Shown: piece by piece, positions 9,547-19,720 of the stretch
Position numbering within the stretch: the stretch's first letter is position 1
Layout: the number at the start of each line of letters is the position of its first letter
Assembly: GCF_002367995.1 (NCBI RefSeq)
Contig: NZ_AP018207.1
Location: 5,631,963-5,695,962, forward strand
Origin: Calothrix brevissima NIES-22
GTDB taxonomy: Bacteria; Cyanobacteriota; Cyanobacteriia; Cyanobacteriales; Nostocaceae
Reading direction: 5' to 3'
DNA: 64,000 bases
The notes under the pieces: generated by a model
What the model was told of the DNA's origin: nothing
The model's input: the letters and a program-made list of their open reading frames with translations, nothing else
The model's database searches: none
Made by a program: the position numbers and the translations under genes

Positions 9547-10962
9547 CTAATTAAACCTTATTGAAGGAAGGATAGGGGATTTTTTTACAAACAAATACAC
9601 ATCATCTTTTTGATATTGCAACTGAAATTCTGACTTTGTTTGCAACTGATTAACTATATTTTGATAATCTGTAGTACTTGCAGCCCAGCCTGGGTGACGC
9701 AGATTCAGTAATATATAATAGAACTTATCTAAGTCTTGAGGATTATATTTAAAACTAATTAACTTTCTATGAGTTAAATGTGGGGTAATGATATCTGTAG
9801 TAAATACGCTATTTTGAGTTTTGACAAGAGCGATCGCTTCTTTTGTAGCTTGCCAATTATCCAGGTTTTTGAGATATCTAGACGTAAAAAAGCCAAACTT
9901 ACCTAAAACTAAAAATCCAATTAAAGACCATAATATAATGATGCGGTTTTGTTTAATCCAGGCTTTACTACTGGCGAGGCTGGCAATTACAGCTAAAATT
10001 AAAAATGGTAGTGCTGGTAAAGAGTAATGCAGAACCAGATTTTTTTGTGATATATGATCGGCAAGAATATTCAATCCTATACAGGGAATTGCGCCTATTA
10101 GGGATATGAAAAATTCTGGTCTTAAACTCCATAATACAGGGGCAAATAAAAAAAATAAATATTCTAAATTAATAGTTGAAAAAATATTGTTAGTAATAAC
10201 TTCTGGGTGGGATAGGAAAATTTGCACCATCTCATGAAAGGAGTTTCCTAAATAAGAATAACGGTAAAGATGGCGGTTAAGTAATGCTGCTTCTGTGCCA
10301 AAAGTGGGGATAATAAAATTATTGGCAATGATAAACCAGGCTGTACCGCTAAAAAGTGCGATCGCACCATAAAAACGTCGCTGTTCAAATAACAATAGCC
10401 AAATTCCCATCGCCAGTACAGTTAGGGATAAAACGGCTTTACAACCCAACACTAAAAAAATACTGAAAATAAACCAAGCTATTTTTCTACTTCTTGCTGC
10501 TAACACTGCTGTTAAAAGTGCAGGTACAGCAATCACATCTGGATGAAAATCACACAAATTACTGTTATAAATTACCGGGTAGAGAAGATACACACCTACC
10601 ATTGCTAATGCTTGGCTTTTTTTTAAACCCGCTTGTATTGCTAGCAAATATGTAGGTAACCCACCTAAAGCTAAAGCACAAGATTGTATTGCAAATAGCC
10701 AATAAACGCTAGGATAAATTTTGTATAATAACGCCAAGGGATACAAAATCCAAGCAGCATGATCGGCTAAAGCATGAAAACCGATAATTGAAGAAATTGG
10801 CATTTCTCCCTGACTAATTAAGTAAATTCCTTGATCGAAAAAGGCTAAATCTCCCGATGAATTGAAGAATTCATGTCTCAGGCTGCTAGAGATAAATAAA
10901 ATGCAGGTGCTAATCCCAATAATTGCACCGAGAATATAAGATTTTTGGAAAACTTTTTCCAC
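9547..10962 (-). CDS. DUF2079 polytopic membrane protein (GT-C-like)
   Basis: The 471 residues comprise about ten hydrophobic spans. The first outer loop carries SSGDLAFFDQGIYLISQGE, and a later loop reads YLLYPVIYNSNLCDFHPDVIAVP. Both are hallmarks of the DUF2079 family, whose members are thought to be GT-C-fold sugar transferases although no reaction is established. The start is a GTG at 10962, with no ATG nearby in frame. The next upstream gene on this strand ends 14 nt away, so they form a two-gene operon with the Gpi18-like protein. Its substrate is unknown. Confidence 0.75.
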   Translation of the reverse strand: MEKVFQKSYILGAIIGISTCILFISSSLRHEFFNSSGDLAFFDQGIYLISQGEMPISSIIGFHALADHAAWILYPLALLYKIYPSVYWLFAIQSCALALGGLPTYLLAIQAGLKKSQALAMVGVYLLYPVIYNSNLCDFHPDVIAVPALLTAVLAARSRKIAWFIFSIFLVLGCKAVLSLTVLAMGIWLLLFEQRRFYGAIALFSGTAWFIIANNFIIPTFGTEAALLNRHLYRYSYLGNSFHEMVQIFLSHPEVITNNIFSTINLEYLFFLFAPVLWSLRPEFFISLIGAIPCIGLNILADHISQKNLVLHYSLPALPFLILAVIASLASSKAWIKQNRIIILWSLIGFLVLGKFGFFTSRYLKNLDNWQATKEAIALVKTQNSVFTTDIITPHLTHRKLISFKYNPQDLDKFYYILLNLRHPGWAASTTDYQNIVNQLQTKSEFQLQYQKDDVYLFVKKSPILPSIRFN

Positions 10963-10976
10963 TATTATTAATGTTT

Positions 10977-12143
10977 TTAAGAATTTTCAGCTTTTAATTT
11001 GGGAAAGATTGTATCACAGTTTTGAACAATAAACCAAAGCGTAAAACCTAAAGGTATCGAAAAAATTTGGATATATATCTGAGTTCCCAAATAGCTAAAG
11101 AATGAAGCCATTTGCACTGATATTGCTACCCAACGATATTGGGGAAAGTAAAAAGCAAAGATAATTGATAAAATATCCGCCGGATAGAAATATCTTTCAT
11201 GCATCTTCGGGAGGATATATGGCATAAACAATACAGAGATTGTTGCCAAATGTATCAGCCTATCTTGAGTAATTTCTAGCCGACTTTTATAAACACGATA
11301 TGCTAACAATATCATTGCCGCTACAGTTAAACTTAACCCAATCGGCACAACAATATTATATAAATCATTAGAAATCCATTGATAAAGGTTAGGAGAATTC
11401 TTCGCTAATTCCTTATATTTATTCGCTTGATTAAAGTATACTAAGAGCAAATCTTTCATTGGTCTACCAGCAAACCAAGCTGGCAGCATAAGAACTAAAT
11501 ATACTAAGGGAATTATCGGTAATAAATACCAAGATATTCTCCTTTTCACCACCATGATTAATAGTAAGGGTGAAAGAAACATCGCTTGGAATTTAAAAGA
11601 AATTGCCACACCAAAACTGATTAGTGCTGGTATTTGTTTCTCAATAGATAAAAAATAAATACAAGCTATCAATCCAGTTGTATAAATAACATCACATTGA
11701 CCCCATAAGGCACTATTATAGATGACAGTTGGACTTAAAATAACTGCCAAAAAAGCTAATATTGGCATGTTGCCTATGGGGTATTTTAATTTGACAATTT
11801 TGTAAGTTAAAAATGCACATAAAAAATCAACAGACATGGCGAAAAGCTTGATTGCCAAAATTTTTGGCAAGCCAGAAAGCAGGGTAGCTGCTATCAAAAT
11901 CCAGTAGAGATAGGAGGGTGTATAGTCAGCAAAATCATATTTTAATGCCGGAAATCCACCGTGAGAAGCGATAAAATCATACCAAGGATCTAAAAAATAT
12001 TTATAATCAACTGATTTATTGGGAACACAAATCCAACGGATGAATATAGCAAATATAAGGACTGCAATTAAGTATTTTGTAACTGGATAATTTAACCAAG
12101 ATTTGATTGATTTTAATAATGTTTTATCTGAAGTTTTCGCCAT
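10977..12143 (-). CDS. Gpi18/PIG-V-like mannosyltransferase (GT-C)
   Basis: This 388-residue polytopic membrane protein resembles bacterial relatives of the eukaryotic GPI mannosyltransferase II. Marks are DPWYDFIASHGGFPAL in the first outer loop, NSALWGQCDVIYTTGLIA in the middle, the amphipathic ISFKFQAMFLSPLLL and PKMHERYFYPAD near the C-terminus. Such proteins use a polyprenyl-phosphate sugar on the outer membrane face. The ATG at 12143 is chosen over a TTG three codons upstream. It is the first gene of a pair with the DUF2079 gene, read away from the GT22-like gene on the other side of a ~210-nt divergent promoter region. Confidence 0.75.
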   Translation of the reverse strand: MAKTSDKTLLKSIKSWLNYPVTKYLIAVLIFAIFIRWICVPNKSVDYKYFLDPWYDFIASHGGFPALKYDFADYTPSYLYWILIAATLLSGLPKILAIKLFAMSVDFLCAFLTYKIVKLKYPIGNMPILAFLAVILSPTVIYNSALWGQCDVIYTTGLIACIYFLSIEKQIPALISFGVAISFKFQAMFLSPLLLIMVVKRRISWYLLPIIPLVYLVLMLPAWFAGRPMKDLLLVYFNQANKYKELAKNSPNLYQWISNDLYNIVVPIGLSLTVAAMILLAYRVYKSRLEITQDRLIHLATISVLFMPYILPKMHERYFYPADILSIIFAFYFPQYRWVAISVQMASFFSYLGTQIYIQIFSIPLGFTLWFIVQNCDTIFPKLKAENS

Positions 12144-12357
12144 AAATGTCAATCAGTTATCCAGAAATTAATAAAGCTGTTGCTAATGCAGGCTGATATT
12201 TTGGATAGCATAGCAAAATACTTAGAGCTACGCTCAAAGGCACAATAGCATAAACTAGACCATTAATTTAGATTAATCTAGAGCGATCGCCTAATTCATG
12301 ATTTGGTCTCAATTTAGCGTGACGCAAGCAGGATAACATTTTTGTATACAGCAGCAA

Positions 12358-13848
12358 ATGAATAGCAAATTGAAGTTAAACACGCTCTTATGTAGCACTC
12401 TGATTTTACTTGCCTTACTGCTGCGCGTTGGCTGCGCGTTGGCTTTTCCCAATATTTTTTGGGCAGATGAAATATTCCAGACTCAAGAACCCGCCCACCG
12501 CCTAGCTTTTGGTCATGGGATAATTACCTGGGAATATAGAGATGGGATCAGATCGTGGATCTTTCCTGCGGTGTTAGCTGCAATTATGCGCCTGACTGCT
12601 TGGCTGGGAAATGGTTCTACAGGTTATGTGACTGGTGTAAATATTTTTTTGTCTCTGTTGTCTTTAACAACAATAGTTGTTGCGTTTCTCTGGGGACATC
12701 GTACAGGGGGTTTATTAACGGCTGTCATAACTGCGGGTATTTGCAGCGTTTGGTATGAGTTTGTTTACTTTGCACCCAAGGCTTTTAATGAGGTAGTAGC
12801 CACTCATCTTTTTCTCCCAGGCGTTTATCTTGGCGTTCATGGAAAGTGGTTTCAGCCTCGGACTCGTCTATTTTTAGCAGGTTGTTTGTGTGGGTGCGCT
12901 TTAGGTTTACGAATTCAATTAATAACGGCTGTAGCTGTCGCATTGCTATATATTTGTTGGCAAAAAGATTGGCAAGAAAGAAGCATTGCGATGATGGCTG
13001 GTATCATCAGTCCCTTACTTATTTTTGGGATGGTAGATGCATTTACTTGGTCTTACCCTTTTCAATCTTTTTGGAAAAATTTCTGGATAAATATTGTTGA
13101 AAATAGAAGCCATATTTATGGGGTTTCTCCTTGGTATGAATATTTCGTACTTATCTTGAAAAGCTGGTCTTTTTTTATTGTGCCGATCGCACTTTTAGCA
13201 ATTATCGGTAGTCTTCAGAGTCCAATTTTGGCATGGTTAGCGATCGCAGTTATTTTAACTCACAGTCTCCCAGCACATAAAGAATACCGTTTTATTTATA
13301 CCGCCTTGCCCCTAATCTTGATGTTAGCTGGCTTAGGAACCTCACAGGTAGTCAAATTCTGGCTGTTAAAATGGCGATCGCATCTGGCAAAATTCGTAGC
13401 AGTATCGTTATGTTTAATACTGTGGGCTTCCACTTCTGCAGTATTGGCTGGCAGATTTAACCTTTATACAGAATTAAGCTGGCAAATGCTGTGGAACAAT
13501 CGGGGATGGACGCACTGGAATGCAGAATCTGGTAATTTGCAAGCTTTACAAAAATTAAGTCAGGAAAAAACAGTTTGTGGTGTCGGTCTTTGGGATATTC
13601 ACTGGGCATTATCTGGCGGTTATACTTACCTACATCAAGATGTCCCAATGTTTTTGATGGAAAACAACAAGGAATTTGAGACACAGAAACAAAACTTTAA
13701 TTATCTGGTTGCTAATATCCCCATTCAGCAACCAGGCTATTCATCACAGCATTGCTGGGGAAATACTTGTATTTATCAGCGAGAAGGTGAATGTCAGCCA
13801 GTCAGAAGCGATCGCATTAACCAAGTGATTCAACAAACTGGAGGATAG
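12358..13848 (+). CDS. GT22 (ALG9/PIG-B-like) mannosyltransferase family protein
   Basis: The 496 residues form a polytopic membrane protein. The loop after the first span reads WADEIFQTQEPAHRLAFGHG followed by ITWEYRDGIRS, which is the signature of glycosyltransferase family 22 (the ALG9/ALG12/PIG-B group of eukaryotic ER mannosyltransferases), including the catalytic DE pair. A second family motif, HKEYRFIYTALPLI, lies near residue 305. Bacterial members are known but much rarer than ArnT-like ones. It presumably mannosylates a lipid-linked or surface acceptor. It is divergent from the Gpi18-like/DUF2079 pair and close to dxr on the other side. Confidence 0.75.
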   Translation: MNSKLKLNTLLCSTLILLALLLRVGCALAFPNIFWADEIFQTQEPAHRLAFGHGIITWEYRDGIRSWIFPAVLAAIMRLTAWLGNGSTGYVTGVNIFLSLLSLTTIVVAFLWGHRTGGLLTAVITAGICSVWYEFVYFAPKAFNEVVATHLFLPGVYLGVHGKWFQPRTRLFLAGCLCGCALGLRIQLITAVAVALLYICWQKDWQERSIAMMAGIISPLLIFGMVDAFTWSYPFQSFWKNFWINIVENRSHIYGVSPWYEYFVLILKSWSFFIVPIALLAIIGSLQSPILAWLAIAVILTHSLPAHKEYRFIYTALPLILMLAGLGTSQVVKFWLLKWRSHLAKFVAVSLCLILWASTSAVLAGRFNLYTELSWQMLWNNRGWTHWNAESGNLQALQKLSQEKTVCGVGLWDIHWALSGGYTYLHQDVPMFLMENNKEFETQKQNFNYLVANIPIQQPGYSSQHCWGNTCIYQREGECQPVRSDRINQVIQQTGG

Positions 13849-13979
13849 GAATAAGCCCAAATTATATATAAAAAGGACAAGGGAGATAGAGAAATGCGAT
13901 CGCTAGTTTCTCAAATTTGCTTTGATGAAGGATACCTCAGCAATTTATAGTGAGAGTTGTCTGTAAATATTAAACAATT

Positions 13980-15176
13980 GTGAAAGCGATTACTCTTGTT
14001 GGTTCCACCGGCTCTATTGGTACTCAGACTTTAGATATTGTCTCTCAGTACCCGGATCAATTTCGGATTGTTGGATTAGCAGCAGGAAGCAATGTAGAAA
14101 TGTTAGCTGCTCAAATTCGGCAATTTAGACCGCAGATAGCAGCTATATGTATAGAAGATAAATTATCAGCGCTGCAAGAAGCAATCAAAGACCTCGATCC
14201 CCAACCAATTCTTCTGGCTGGTGAAGCGGGAGTGATTGAAGTTGCGCGTTATGGTGAAGCGGAAACTGTTGTTACGGGAATCGTTGGTTGTGCGGGATTA
14301 CTCCCCACTATCGCTGCTATTGAAGCTGGTAAAGATATTGCTTTAGCAAATAAAGAAACTCTCATTGCTGGGGGGCCTGTAGTTTTACCTTTACTAGAAA
14401 AACATGGCGTTAAATTATTACCAGCCGATTCCGAACATTCCGCAATTTTTCAATGTCTTCAAGGCGTACCTAAAGGCGGATTAAGAAAGATTTTATTAAC
14501 TGCTTCTGGGGGTGCGTTCCGAGATTGGGAAGTAGAAAGATTAGCAGAAGTCACAGTTGCAGATGCGCTGAAACATCCTAATTGGTCAATGGGGCGCAAA
14601 ATTACTGTAGATTCTGCAACTCTAATGAATAAGGGTTTAGAAGTAATTGAAGCGCATTTTCTTTTTGGTATGGATTATGACCAAATTGAGATTGTCATCC
14701 ATCCCCAAAGCATTATTCATTCATTAATTGAATTGCAAGATACGTCAGTTTTAGCCCAACTTGGCTGGCCGGATATGCGCTTACCTTTGTTGTATGCTTT
14801 ATCTTGGCCCGATCGCATTTACACCGACTGGGAACGCTTAGATTTAGTTAAAGCTGGTAATTTAACCTTCCGCGAACCAGACCATAAGAAATATCCTTGT
14901 ATGCAACTAGCTTATGCAGCCGGTCGCGCTGGCGGTTCCATGCCTGCTGTATTGAATGCCGCCAACGAGCAAGCAGTGGCTTTATTTTTAGAAGAAAAAA
15001 TTCGCTTTTTAGATATTCCCCGTTGTATTGAATGGGTGTGCGATCGCCATCAAAATGATAATTTACAAAATCCCTCTTTAGATGACATTTTGACAGCCGA
15101 TAAATGGGCAAGACGAGAAGTTTTAACAGCAACTGAAAATCTCGCCAGTTCTGCAAAAGTAATTTCCTTGATATAG
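13980..15176 (+). CDS. dxr: 1-deoxy-D-xylulose-5-phosphate reductoisomerase
   Basis: This enzyme turns DXP into 2-C-methyl-D-erythritol 4-phosphate using NADPH, the first committed step of the MEP isoprenoid pathway that feeds carotenoids, phytol and quinones. It has the usual 398 residues. The NADPH-binding GSTGSIG loop is at 8-14, ANKETL at 123-128, the metal ligands D150 and E152 in PADSEHSA, the flexible loop and substrate site in [18 protein letters not shown] near 202-219, and HPQSIIHS beyond. The start is GTG at 13980. The gene ends at a strong terminator and seems to be its own unit. Confidence 0.95.
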   Translation: MKAITLVGSTGSIGTQTLDIVSQYPDQFRIVGLAAGSNVEMLAAQIRQFRPQIAAICIEDKLSALQEAIKDLDPQPILLAGEAGVIEVARYGEAETVVTGIVGCAGLLPTIAAIEAGKDIALANKETLIAGGPVVLPLLEKHGVKLLPADSEHSAIFQCLQGVPKGGLRKILLTASGGAFRDWEVERLAEVTVADALKHPNWSMGRKITVDSATLMNKGLEVIEAHFLFGMDYDQIEIVIHPQSIIHSLIELQDTSVLAQLGWPDMRLPLLYALSWPDRIYTDWERLDLVKAGNLTFREPDHKKYPCMQLAYAAGRAGGSMPAVLNAANEQAVALFLEEKIRFLDIPRCIEWVCDRHQNDNLQNPSLDDILTADKWARREVLTATENLASSAKVISLI

Positions 15177-15180
15177 GTGA

Positions 15181-15220
15181 ATAAACCCAACAAATATGAG
15201 CTTTTGTTGGGTTTATTTTG
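15181..15220 (+). terminator. Rho-independent terminator of dxr
   Basis: A 14-bp perfect stem (ATAAACCCAACAAA with its complement, 15181-15194 and 15203-15216), an 8-nt loop and a short T-run follow the dxr stop by 4 nt. Confidence 0.85.
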
Positions 15221-15283
15221 AGGACAAAGGAAGGAGGACAAGTAGCATAAACAATTCAAAATTATTTTCTTAATCTTCTCAAT

Positions 15284-15324
15284 ACCCAATGCCCAATGCC
15301 CAATGCCCAATGCCCCATGCCCAT
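15284..15324. repeat. Tandem heptamer repeat (CCCAATG)
   Basis: About five copies of CCCAATG with one CCCCATG variant lie between the dxr terminator and the end of the convergent HEAT gene. The array stops 3 nt before that gene's last codon. Similar units recur near 18367 and 59618-59655. Confidence 0.8.
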
Positions 15325-15327
15325 TCT

Positions 15328-18300
15328 CTAAACTTCCTGCTCGATTCTGTAATTCTGCTCTGTATATTGTGCCATCAACTTTTTAACTTGAGCTACCACA
15401 AGGGGGTGTTTATCTTTTTGTAGTTGAGGTAGGAGTTTGATGATAAAACGGTGTGACACTACACTCAGATATGCGATCGCGGCTTCTCTGACAAAACCAG
15501 TGGGATGGCGTAAAGCAATCATAATTTCTGGGATTGTCAAGCGAATTTGGCTAACTTGGGCAAAATGAAAACAGCAAGCTAAACACCAATCAGAGAGAAA
15601 ATTTGAGATCATCAACAACCGCCGCAGGCGATCGCTAATTGATAATTGTTGATATTCAACTAATCCTGAGGCTGTCAACAGATAAAGTTTTTCTTCATAA
15701 GAGCGCCGATCTAAAATATTCAGCAACAAAGATTTACAGGAAAGATTCACCGTGTGATCGAGAATTTCCAAACCTCGCGCTAAGTTGATACTGGAATCAG
15801 AGCGAATATTAAAGGCTGCTGCTTGCATCTTTTCTGGAGAGTACAATAACTTCAGTAACAGTAATAATCTTTCTTTAACATCCATTTCTAATTCTAATAG
15901 GGCGCGTTGGAGTAACTCAAAAACTGCTTTTGCTTGCTGGTTAGTGATAGTTTGCAGTAAGGTAAAGTCGATGTAGGCTGCATAAATACTGCCTAAAAAT
16001 TTGAGTTCTTCTTTAATTAAATTTTCTACTCTACTCTCATAAAATTTATCCTCTAAACTTTTAATTTCTGGTTGTTTATGTATTTTTAATAAGCTGCGCA
16101 GAATATGAATTCTGCTAGAACCCCAAGATTGTTCTAAGTTTTGCCATAAACAATCCACAGCTTCGGAAGTACCTATTTGGGCAATGGTACGCCAAGCATA
16201 TACCCGTACTAATTCAGGTTTGTAAATATTGGTAGCTAGATCCAACAGCATTTCTATGGCTTCATTTTCTAGCTGTACTAAAGCACGCATTGCTGTGTTA
16301 CGGGTGGATTTATAGTAAAGTGCCCCTAAAAGTGCCGAATAATATTCTTCTAATTTAGTAGCTGCGATCATGTCCAATACAGCACAACGTACCCGTAAAG
16401 ACTCATCTTGCAATAAATGGGGGATATGAACCCGTAAGGCTTGTAAATAAACGGCTTCTCTTAAAGCTTTGACTCCATTCACCCGTTCTCGTTCGTTTTT
16501 ATGCGTGAGCATTCGCCGCATAGCTTTAGTCGCCGCAACTTTTTGCATTGGCGTTCCTTGACGTAGAAGTAAGGCGGCGGCTGTGGCGCGGATCAGCGAA
16601 TGTTGTCGGGGGTGGAGATACTCTTCTAATAAGCTTAAATTAGGATGTGGTTCGGCTAGCCAAACGTAGCGCAAAGCCAAAGCAAACACCTCTGGCGTCA
16701 CATTATCTTCAGACTGTTCTAATAAAGGACGAACATAGGGTAAATAAATCGGTTGCGCCTCAGCCATGAGCATAACTTCTAAGCTTTGGCATTGTAAGTC
16801 TGGCGGTAATTTTACTAGTAAGGGTGCTAAAACTTCTACCGCACCATGCAAATCAATTTGGGCTAAAAGTTCAATACAAGAACGTTTATCTGCTAAACTA
16901 CCCTTTTCGCCTAAAGCCTTAACTACTCCTTGTTGAAATACTCGTAAACCCACATTTGCAGCACTGAGTTCACCCCTGTCTGCACTGAATACTAATAAGT
17001 CTACATAGCGCGATCGCAGTAACATCACTACTTTTAAACAAATAGCAGCTACGATTACTGTTTCAACGATAAACACCCACTTTTTTAAATCTTCTGGGAC
17101 ATAGCGATCGCAAAAGATTAAAGTCACAAAAATTACTACTCCGGCTAAACCGGTGGCGATCGCTTCTGCCGTTCCCCCCGATAATATTTGTGTGCGATTG
17201 CGAATTCTTTCGGGAATTGGTTGGTAAAGCGCTGGGCCGCTACTCATAATAAAGGTGTAGCGCAAAAGTTCATCGCAGAATTTGAGAATTACTAACCCCC
17301 AGAAAAAGTTGGGTAATTCCACACCAGTAATGACATTGAAAAAGGTGATCCCGGCGGGAATTAAACAACCTACAGTAATTGGTAACAGTGCGGCGGCAAA
17401 AAATACACCTAACCGTTCAATTATGCGGCTAGAAATAAACCACTGTGTCATTAACTCACAGAGTCCCACAATCCCGCCAAATAATCCCAAAAAGCTAGCT
17501 AAGTCTTTTTCACCAAAATTAGATTTCAACTCGCGCAGATATTGAAAGTCTATCAGTAAGCCAATCACTTGCAAAAGACCAACAAAGCCAAATAGCAGCC
17601 AGATATAACGTTTGAGTGGTACTTCTAGGCGGCGGTGTCTAGCGGTTGCTTCTTGAAAATTGAGCTTTTGTGGCGCATCGGGAAAGGCTTCGCGATAGTG
17701 ATGACTGAGGTAAAAGAGAATTCCTGTACCAAAAATAATCAATACACAGGCAATAATAATGACTTTATTCAACTTGGCGAATGCTAATAGCCAAGGTAAA
17801 CTAAAGCCACTGATCACATCAGCTACTAATAAACCACTACTCACCAGTGGATAGGTGCGCTTAATCTCACGAATATTAAATAATTGATTAGCTACGATTG
17901 AAGTATTGAGATCGTTGACTACATATAGTGCGTCTACCCACAGCCGCATTAAAAATACAAGAATAATTGTCCAGTAAGAAATTTGTATTCCCGAATGCAA
18001 GAATACTAATATGAGTAATGGCGTCACCATACAAGGTGCGATCGCCACAATTACCCAGCGCAAGGGAAAAATCTTTTGTAACCCGGAGTATAAAAAAACC
18101 AATCCAAAACCCAAGGCGGCACTAGCCATATACACCAAAGGTAAAGGATTAGCGCCATATTCATCTAAAAATAACGCTACTGTACTGTCTTCCGCCCATC
18201 GTAATCCTACAGATACGATTGTATAAAAAACAAACATTAGCCATGTCCGTTCAGTCTCCTCAGGTCGAAGATTCAACCAATGTAGCAGCCGAGACGGAAT

Positions 18301-18339
18301 GCCTTTATTTGCAGTTAACCAGGTATGTTTTAGTTCCAT
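15328..18339 (-). CDS. NTP/NDP-transporter-like MFS protein with long HEAT-repeat tail
   Basis: The protein has 1,003 residues. Residues ~25-440 hold about twelve hydrophobic spans and begin with RPEETERTWLMFVFYTIVSV and then SVGLRWAEDSTVALFLDEYG, which resembles the ATP/ADP translocase (NTT/Npt1) side of the MFS superfamily. Residues ~440-1000 are soluble helical pairs with HEAT-like periodicity, such as LVQLENEAIEMLLDLATNIY and IMIALRHPTGFVREAAIAYL. Similar proteins in cyanobacteria lack a proven substrate, and free-living cells would not need ATP import, so transport of nucleotides is not claimed. The HEAT tail suggests a protein-binding or sensing role on the cytosolic side. The start is an ATG at 18339. 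Confidence 0.7.
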   Translation of the reverse strand: MELKHTWLTANKGIPSRLLHWLNLRPEETERTWLMFVFYTIVSVGLRWAEDSTVALFLDEYGANPLPLVYMASAALGFGLVFLYSGLQKIFPLRWVIVAIAPCMVTPLLILVFLHSGIQISYWTIILVFLMRLWVDALYVVNDLNTSIVANQLFNIREIKRTYPLVSSGLLVADVISGFSLPWLLAFAKLNKVIIIACVLIIFGTGILFYLSHHYREAFPDAPQKLNFQEATARHRRLEVPLKRYIWLLFGFVGLLQVIGLLIDFQYLRELKSNFGEKDLASFLGLFGGIVGLCELMTQWFISSRIIERLGVFFAAALLPITVGCLIPAGITFFNVITGVELPNFFWGLVILKFCDELLRYTFIMSSGPALYQPIPERIRNRTQILSGGTAEAIATGLAGVVIFVTLIFCDRYVPEDLKKWVFIVETVIVAAICLKVVMLLRSRYVDLLVFSADRGELSAANVGLRVFQQGVVKALGEKGSLADKRSCIELLAQIDLHGAVEVLAPLLVKLPPDLQCQSLEVMLMAEAQPIYLPYVRPLLEQSEDNVTPEVFALALRYVWLAEPHPNLSLLEEYLHPRQHSLIRATAAALLLRQGTPMQKVAATKAMRRMLTHKNERERVNGVKALREAVYLQALRVHIPHLLQDESLRVRCAVLDMIAATKLEEYYSALLGALYYKSTRNTAMRALVQLENEAIEMLLDLATNIYKPELVRVYAWRTIAQIGTSEAVDCLWQNLEQSWGSSRIHILRSLLKIHKQPEIKSLEDKFYESRVENLIKEELKFLGSIYAAYIDFTLLQTITNQQAKAVFELLQRALLELEMDVKERLLLLLKLLYSPEKMQAAAFNIRSDSSINLARGLEILDHTVNLSCKSLLLNILDRRSYEEKLYLLTASGLVEYQQLSISDRLRRLLMISNFLSDWCLACCFHFAQVSQIRLTIPEIMIALRHPTGFVREAAIAYLSVVSHRFIIKLLPQLQKDKHPLVVAQVKKLMAQYTEQNYRIEQEV

Positions 18340-18690
18340 TCAGCTTTTTTCTGGTATTTTTACTGTGCATTGGGCATTGGGCATAAAAAGTCAAAAGTCA
18401 AAAGTCAAAAGTCAAAAGTCAAAAATATTTCTGAATGCGTGAATTTTGAATTTTGAATTGATTTTGTCCCCCTTGTCTTCCTTGTCCCCCTTGTCTTCCT
18501 TGTCCCCTAGCCCCTAAATAAAAGGGATTGTCACAGAACTTACCTAGAAATGGCAAAAGTCCTGAACAACTGAGTCTTATTTTTCCCTCTCAGCGTTCAG
18601 GACTATCATGTTTTCAGAAATTCCGCCGACTTGGATATCAGCTTTAAGTCTTCAATTAAGGTTTACAATTCTGGCAGCGAATAAGGAACA
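18340..18690. repeat. Gene-free stretch with AGTCAAA heptamers and CTTGTCCCC nonamers
   Basis: The gap between the HEAT gene start and the infC stop holds five tandem AGTCAAA units (18389-18424) and an array of TTGTCCCCC/TTGTCTTCC nonamers (18464-18514). The infC terminator hairpin lies at 18559-18603. No gene is seen. Confidence 0.75.
18551..18603 (-). terminator. Probable terminator of infC
   Basis: On the minus strand a 9-bp stem (GTCCTGAAC with GTTCAGGAC, outer arms 18559-18567 and 18595-18603) is extended by a second 5-bp CTGAG/CTCAG stem. It is followed on that strand by a short TTTT run and begins 88 nt after the infC stop. Confidence 0.65.
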
Positions 18691-19224
18691 TTACTTTTTC
18701 GGAGAAATCAGCATCATCATGTTCCTTCCTTCTTTTTTCGGTGCTTGCTGCACCTCACCAAATGGCTCTAAATCAGTCGCCATTCGCTTGAGTAAATCTT
18801 CTGCTAAGTCACTGTGCTGAATTTCCCGACCCCGGAACATCACAGTAGCCTTAACTTTATCCCCATCCTTGAGAAAGCGTTCTGCTTGCTTGACGCGCAC
18901 ATTATAGTCGTGTTCTTCTATTTTGTAGCGCATCTTCACTTCCTTGACATCAGCTGTGTGCTGCTTCTTCCGGGCTTCCCGCGCCTTCTTCTCTTGTTCA
19001 AACTTGTACTTCCCGTAGTCCATAATCCGGCAAACTGGCGGATCGGCTTTATCACTTAGCAGCACTAAATCTAACTCTTTTTCTTCAGCTAGCTGAAGTG
19101 CTTCGTGCGGGGGCATAATTCCCAATTGAGCACCATCAGTATCAATGACGCGAATTTTCGGGAAGCGAATACGTTCGTTAATTTGGGGCAGATCGCGAGT
19201 TCGTTTTTTCTCAATCACAGGCAT
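18691..19224 (-). CDS. infC: Translation initiation factor IF-3
   Basis: This 177-residue cytosolic factor binds the 30S subunit, keeps subunits apart and checks the start codon. The N-domain begins [20 protein letters not shown]. The linker is the long Lys-rich helix [18 protein letters not shown]. The C-domain holds [20 protein letters not shown] and [10 protein letters not shown]. The length and order are those of the family. The start used is ATG at 19224. Many bacterial infC genes start at AUU for autoregulation, but here ATG fits the usual cyanobacterial N-terminus [14 protein letters not shown]. The gene is alone, without rpmI-rplT next to it. Confidence 0.95.
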   Translation of the reverse strand: MPVIEKKRTRDLPQINERIRFPKIRVIDTDGAQLGIMPPHEALQLAEEKELDLVLLSDKADPPVCRIMDYGKYKFEQEKKAREARKKQHTADVKEVKMRYKIEEHDYNVRVKQAERFLKDGDKVKATVMFRGREIQHSDLAEDLLKRMATDLEPFGEVQQAPKKEGRNMMMLISPKK

Positions 19225-19720
19225 TATGATTCGTGGGAGCTCTTTGTTAAGAATTTGGCTTGGTTTTGATTGGCTGAGTTTTTGATTGATTTGCCTCAGG
19301 ATAAAGTACTAAAATAGCTGAGGACTTAAAAATGAGCCTTACAGTTATAGCTTAACTAATCCATAAGGTGGTTGTGATTTAGTCTGTATTTGTCATTCTA
19401 CTCAGTCTGAGAGAATTTCTCGAAAATTGTTAATCTAAATTACACAACCTAGAGAAGCATTAAGTATTGTATCAATCAGTTAACAACTAATTGACATTTA
19501 GTTTTACAACTATATTTACAGAATAGCAATATTACAGATAAAATACCTGGTTACCAATAAAATGTAATATTTTATACAAAAATTAACATTGGTCATTGGT
19601 CATTGGTCATTAGTCATTTGTCATTAGTCTCCCTTGTCGCCCTTGTCTTCCTTGTCCTGCTTGTCCAGCTTTTAAGATGGAAAGGAAGAGGATTTCCAGA
19701 TTCAAAAACGGGAGGCGGGT
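19225..19720. repeat. infC upstream region with ATTGGTC heptamers and CTTGTC nonamers
   Basis: This ~500-nt divergent gap must hold the infC promoter. It ends with about six ATTGGTC/ATTAGTC heptamers (19588-19629) and an adjoining CCCTTGTCGCCCTTGTC-type array (19631-19667). The ribosome-binding site of the next gene (GGAGG at 19711) follows. No gene is seen. Confidence 0.7.

Noticed and set aside
12358-13848. Eukaryotic contamination for the GT22-like gene
   Set aside because: It carries GCGATCGC-rich cyanobacterial composition, lacks introns and lies between cyanobacterial genes.
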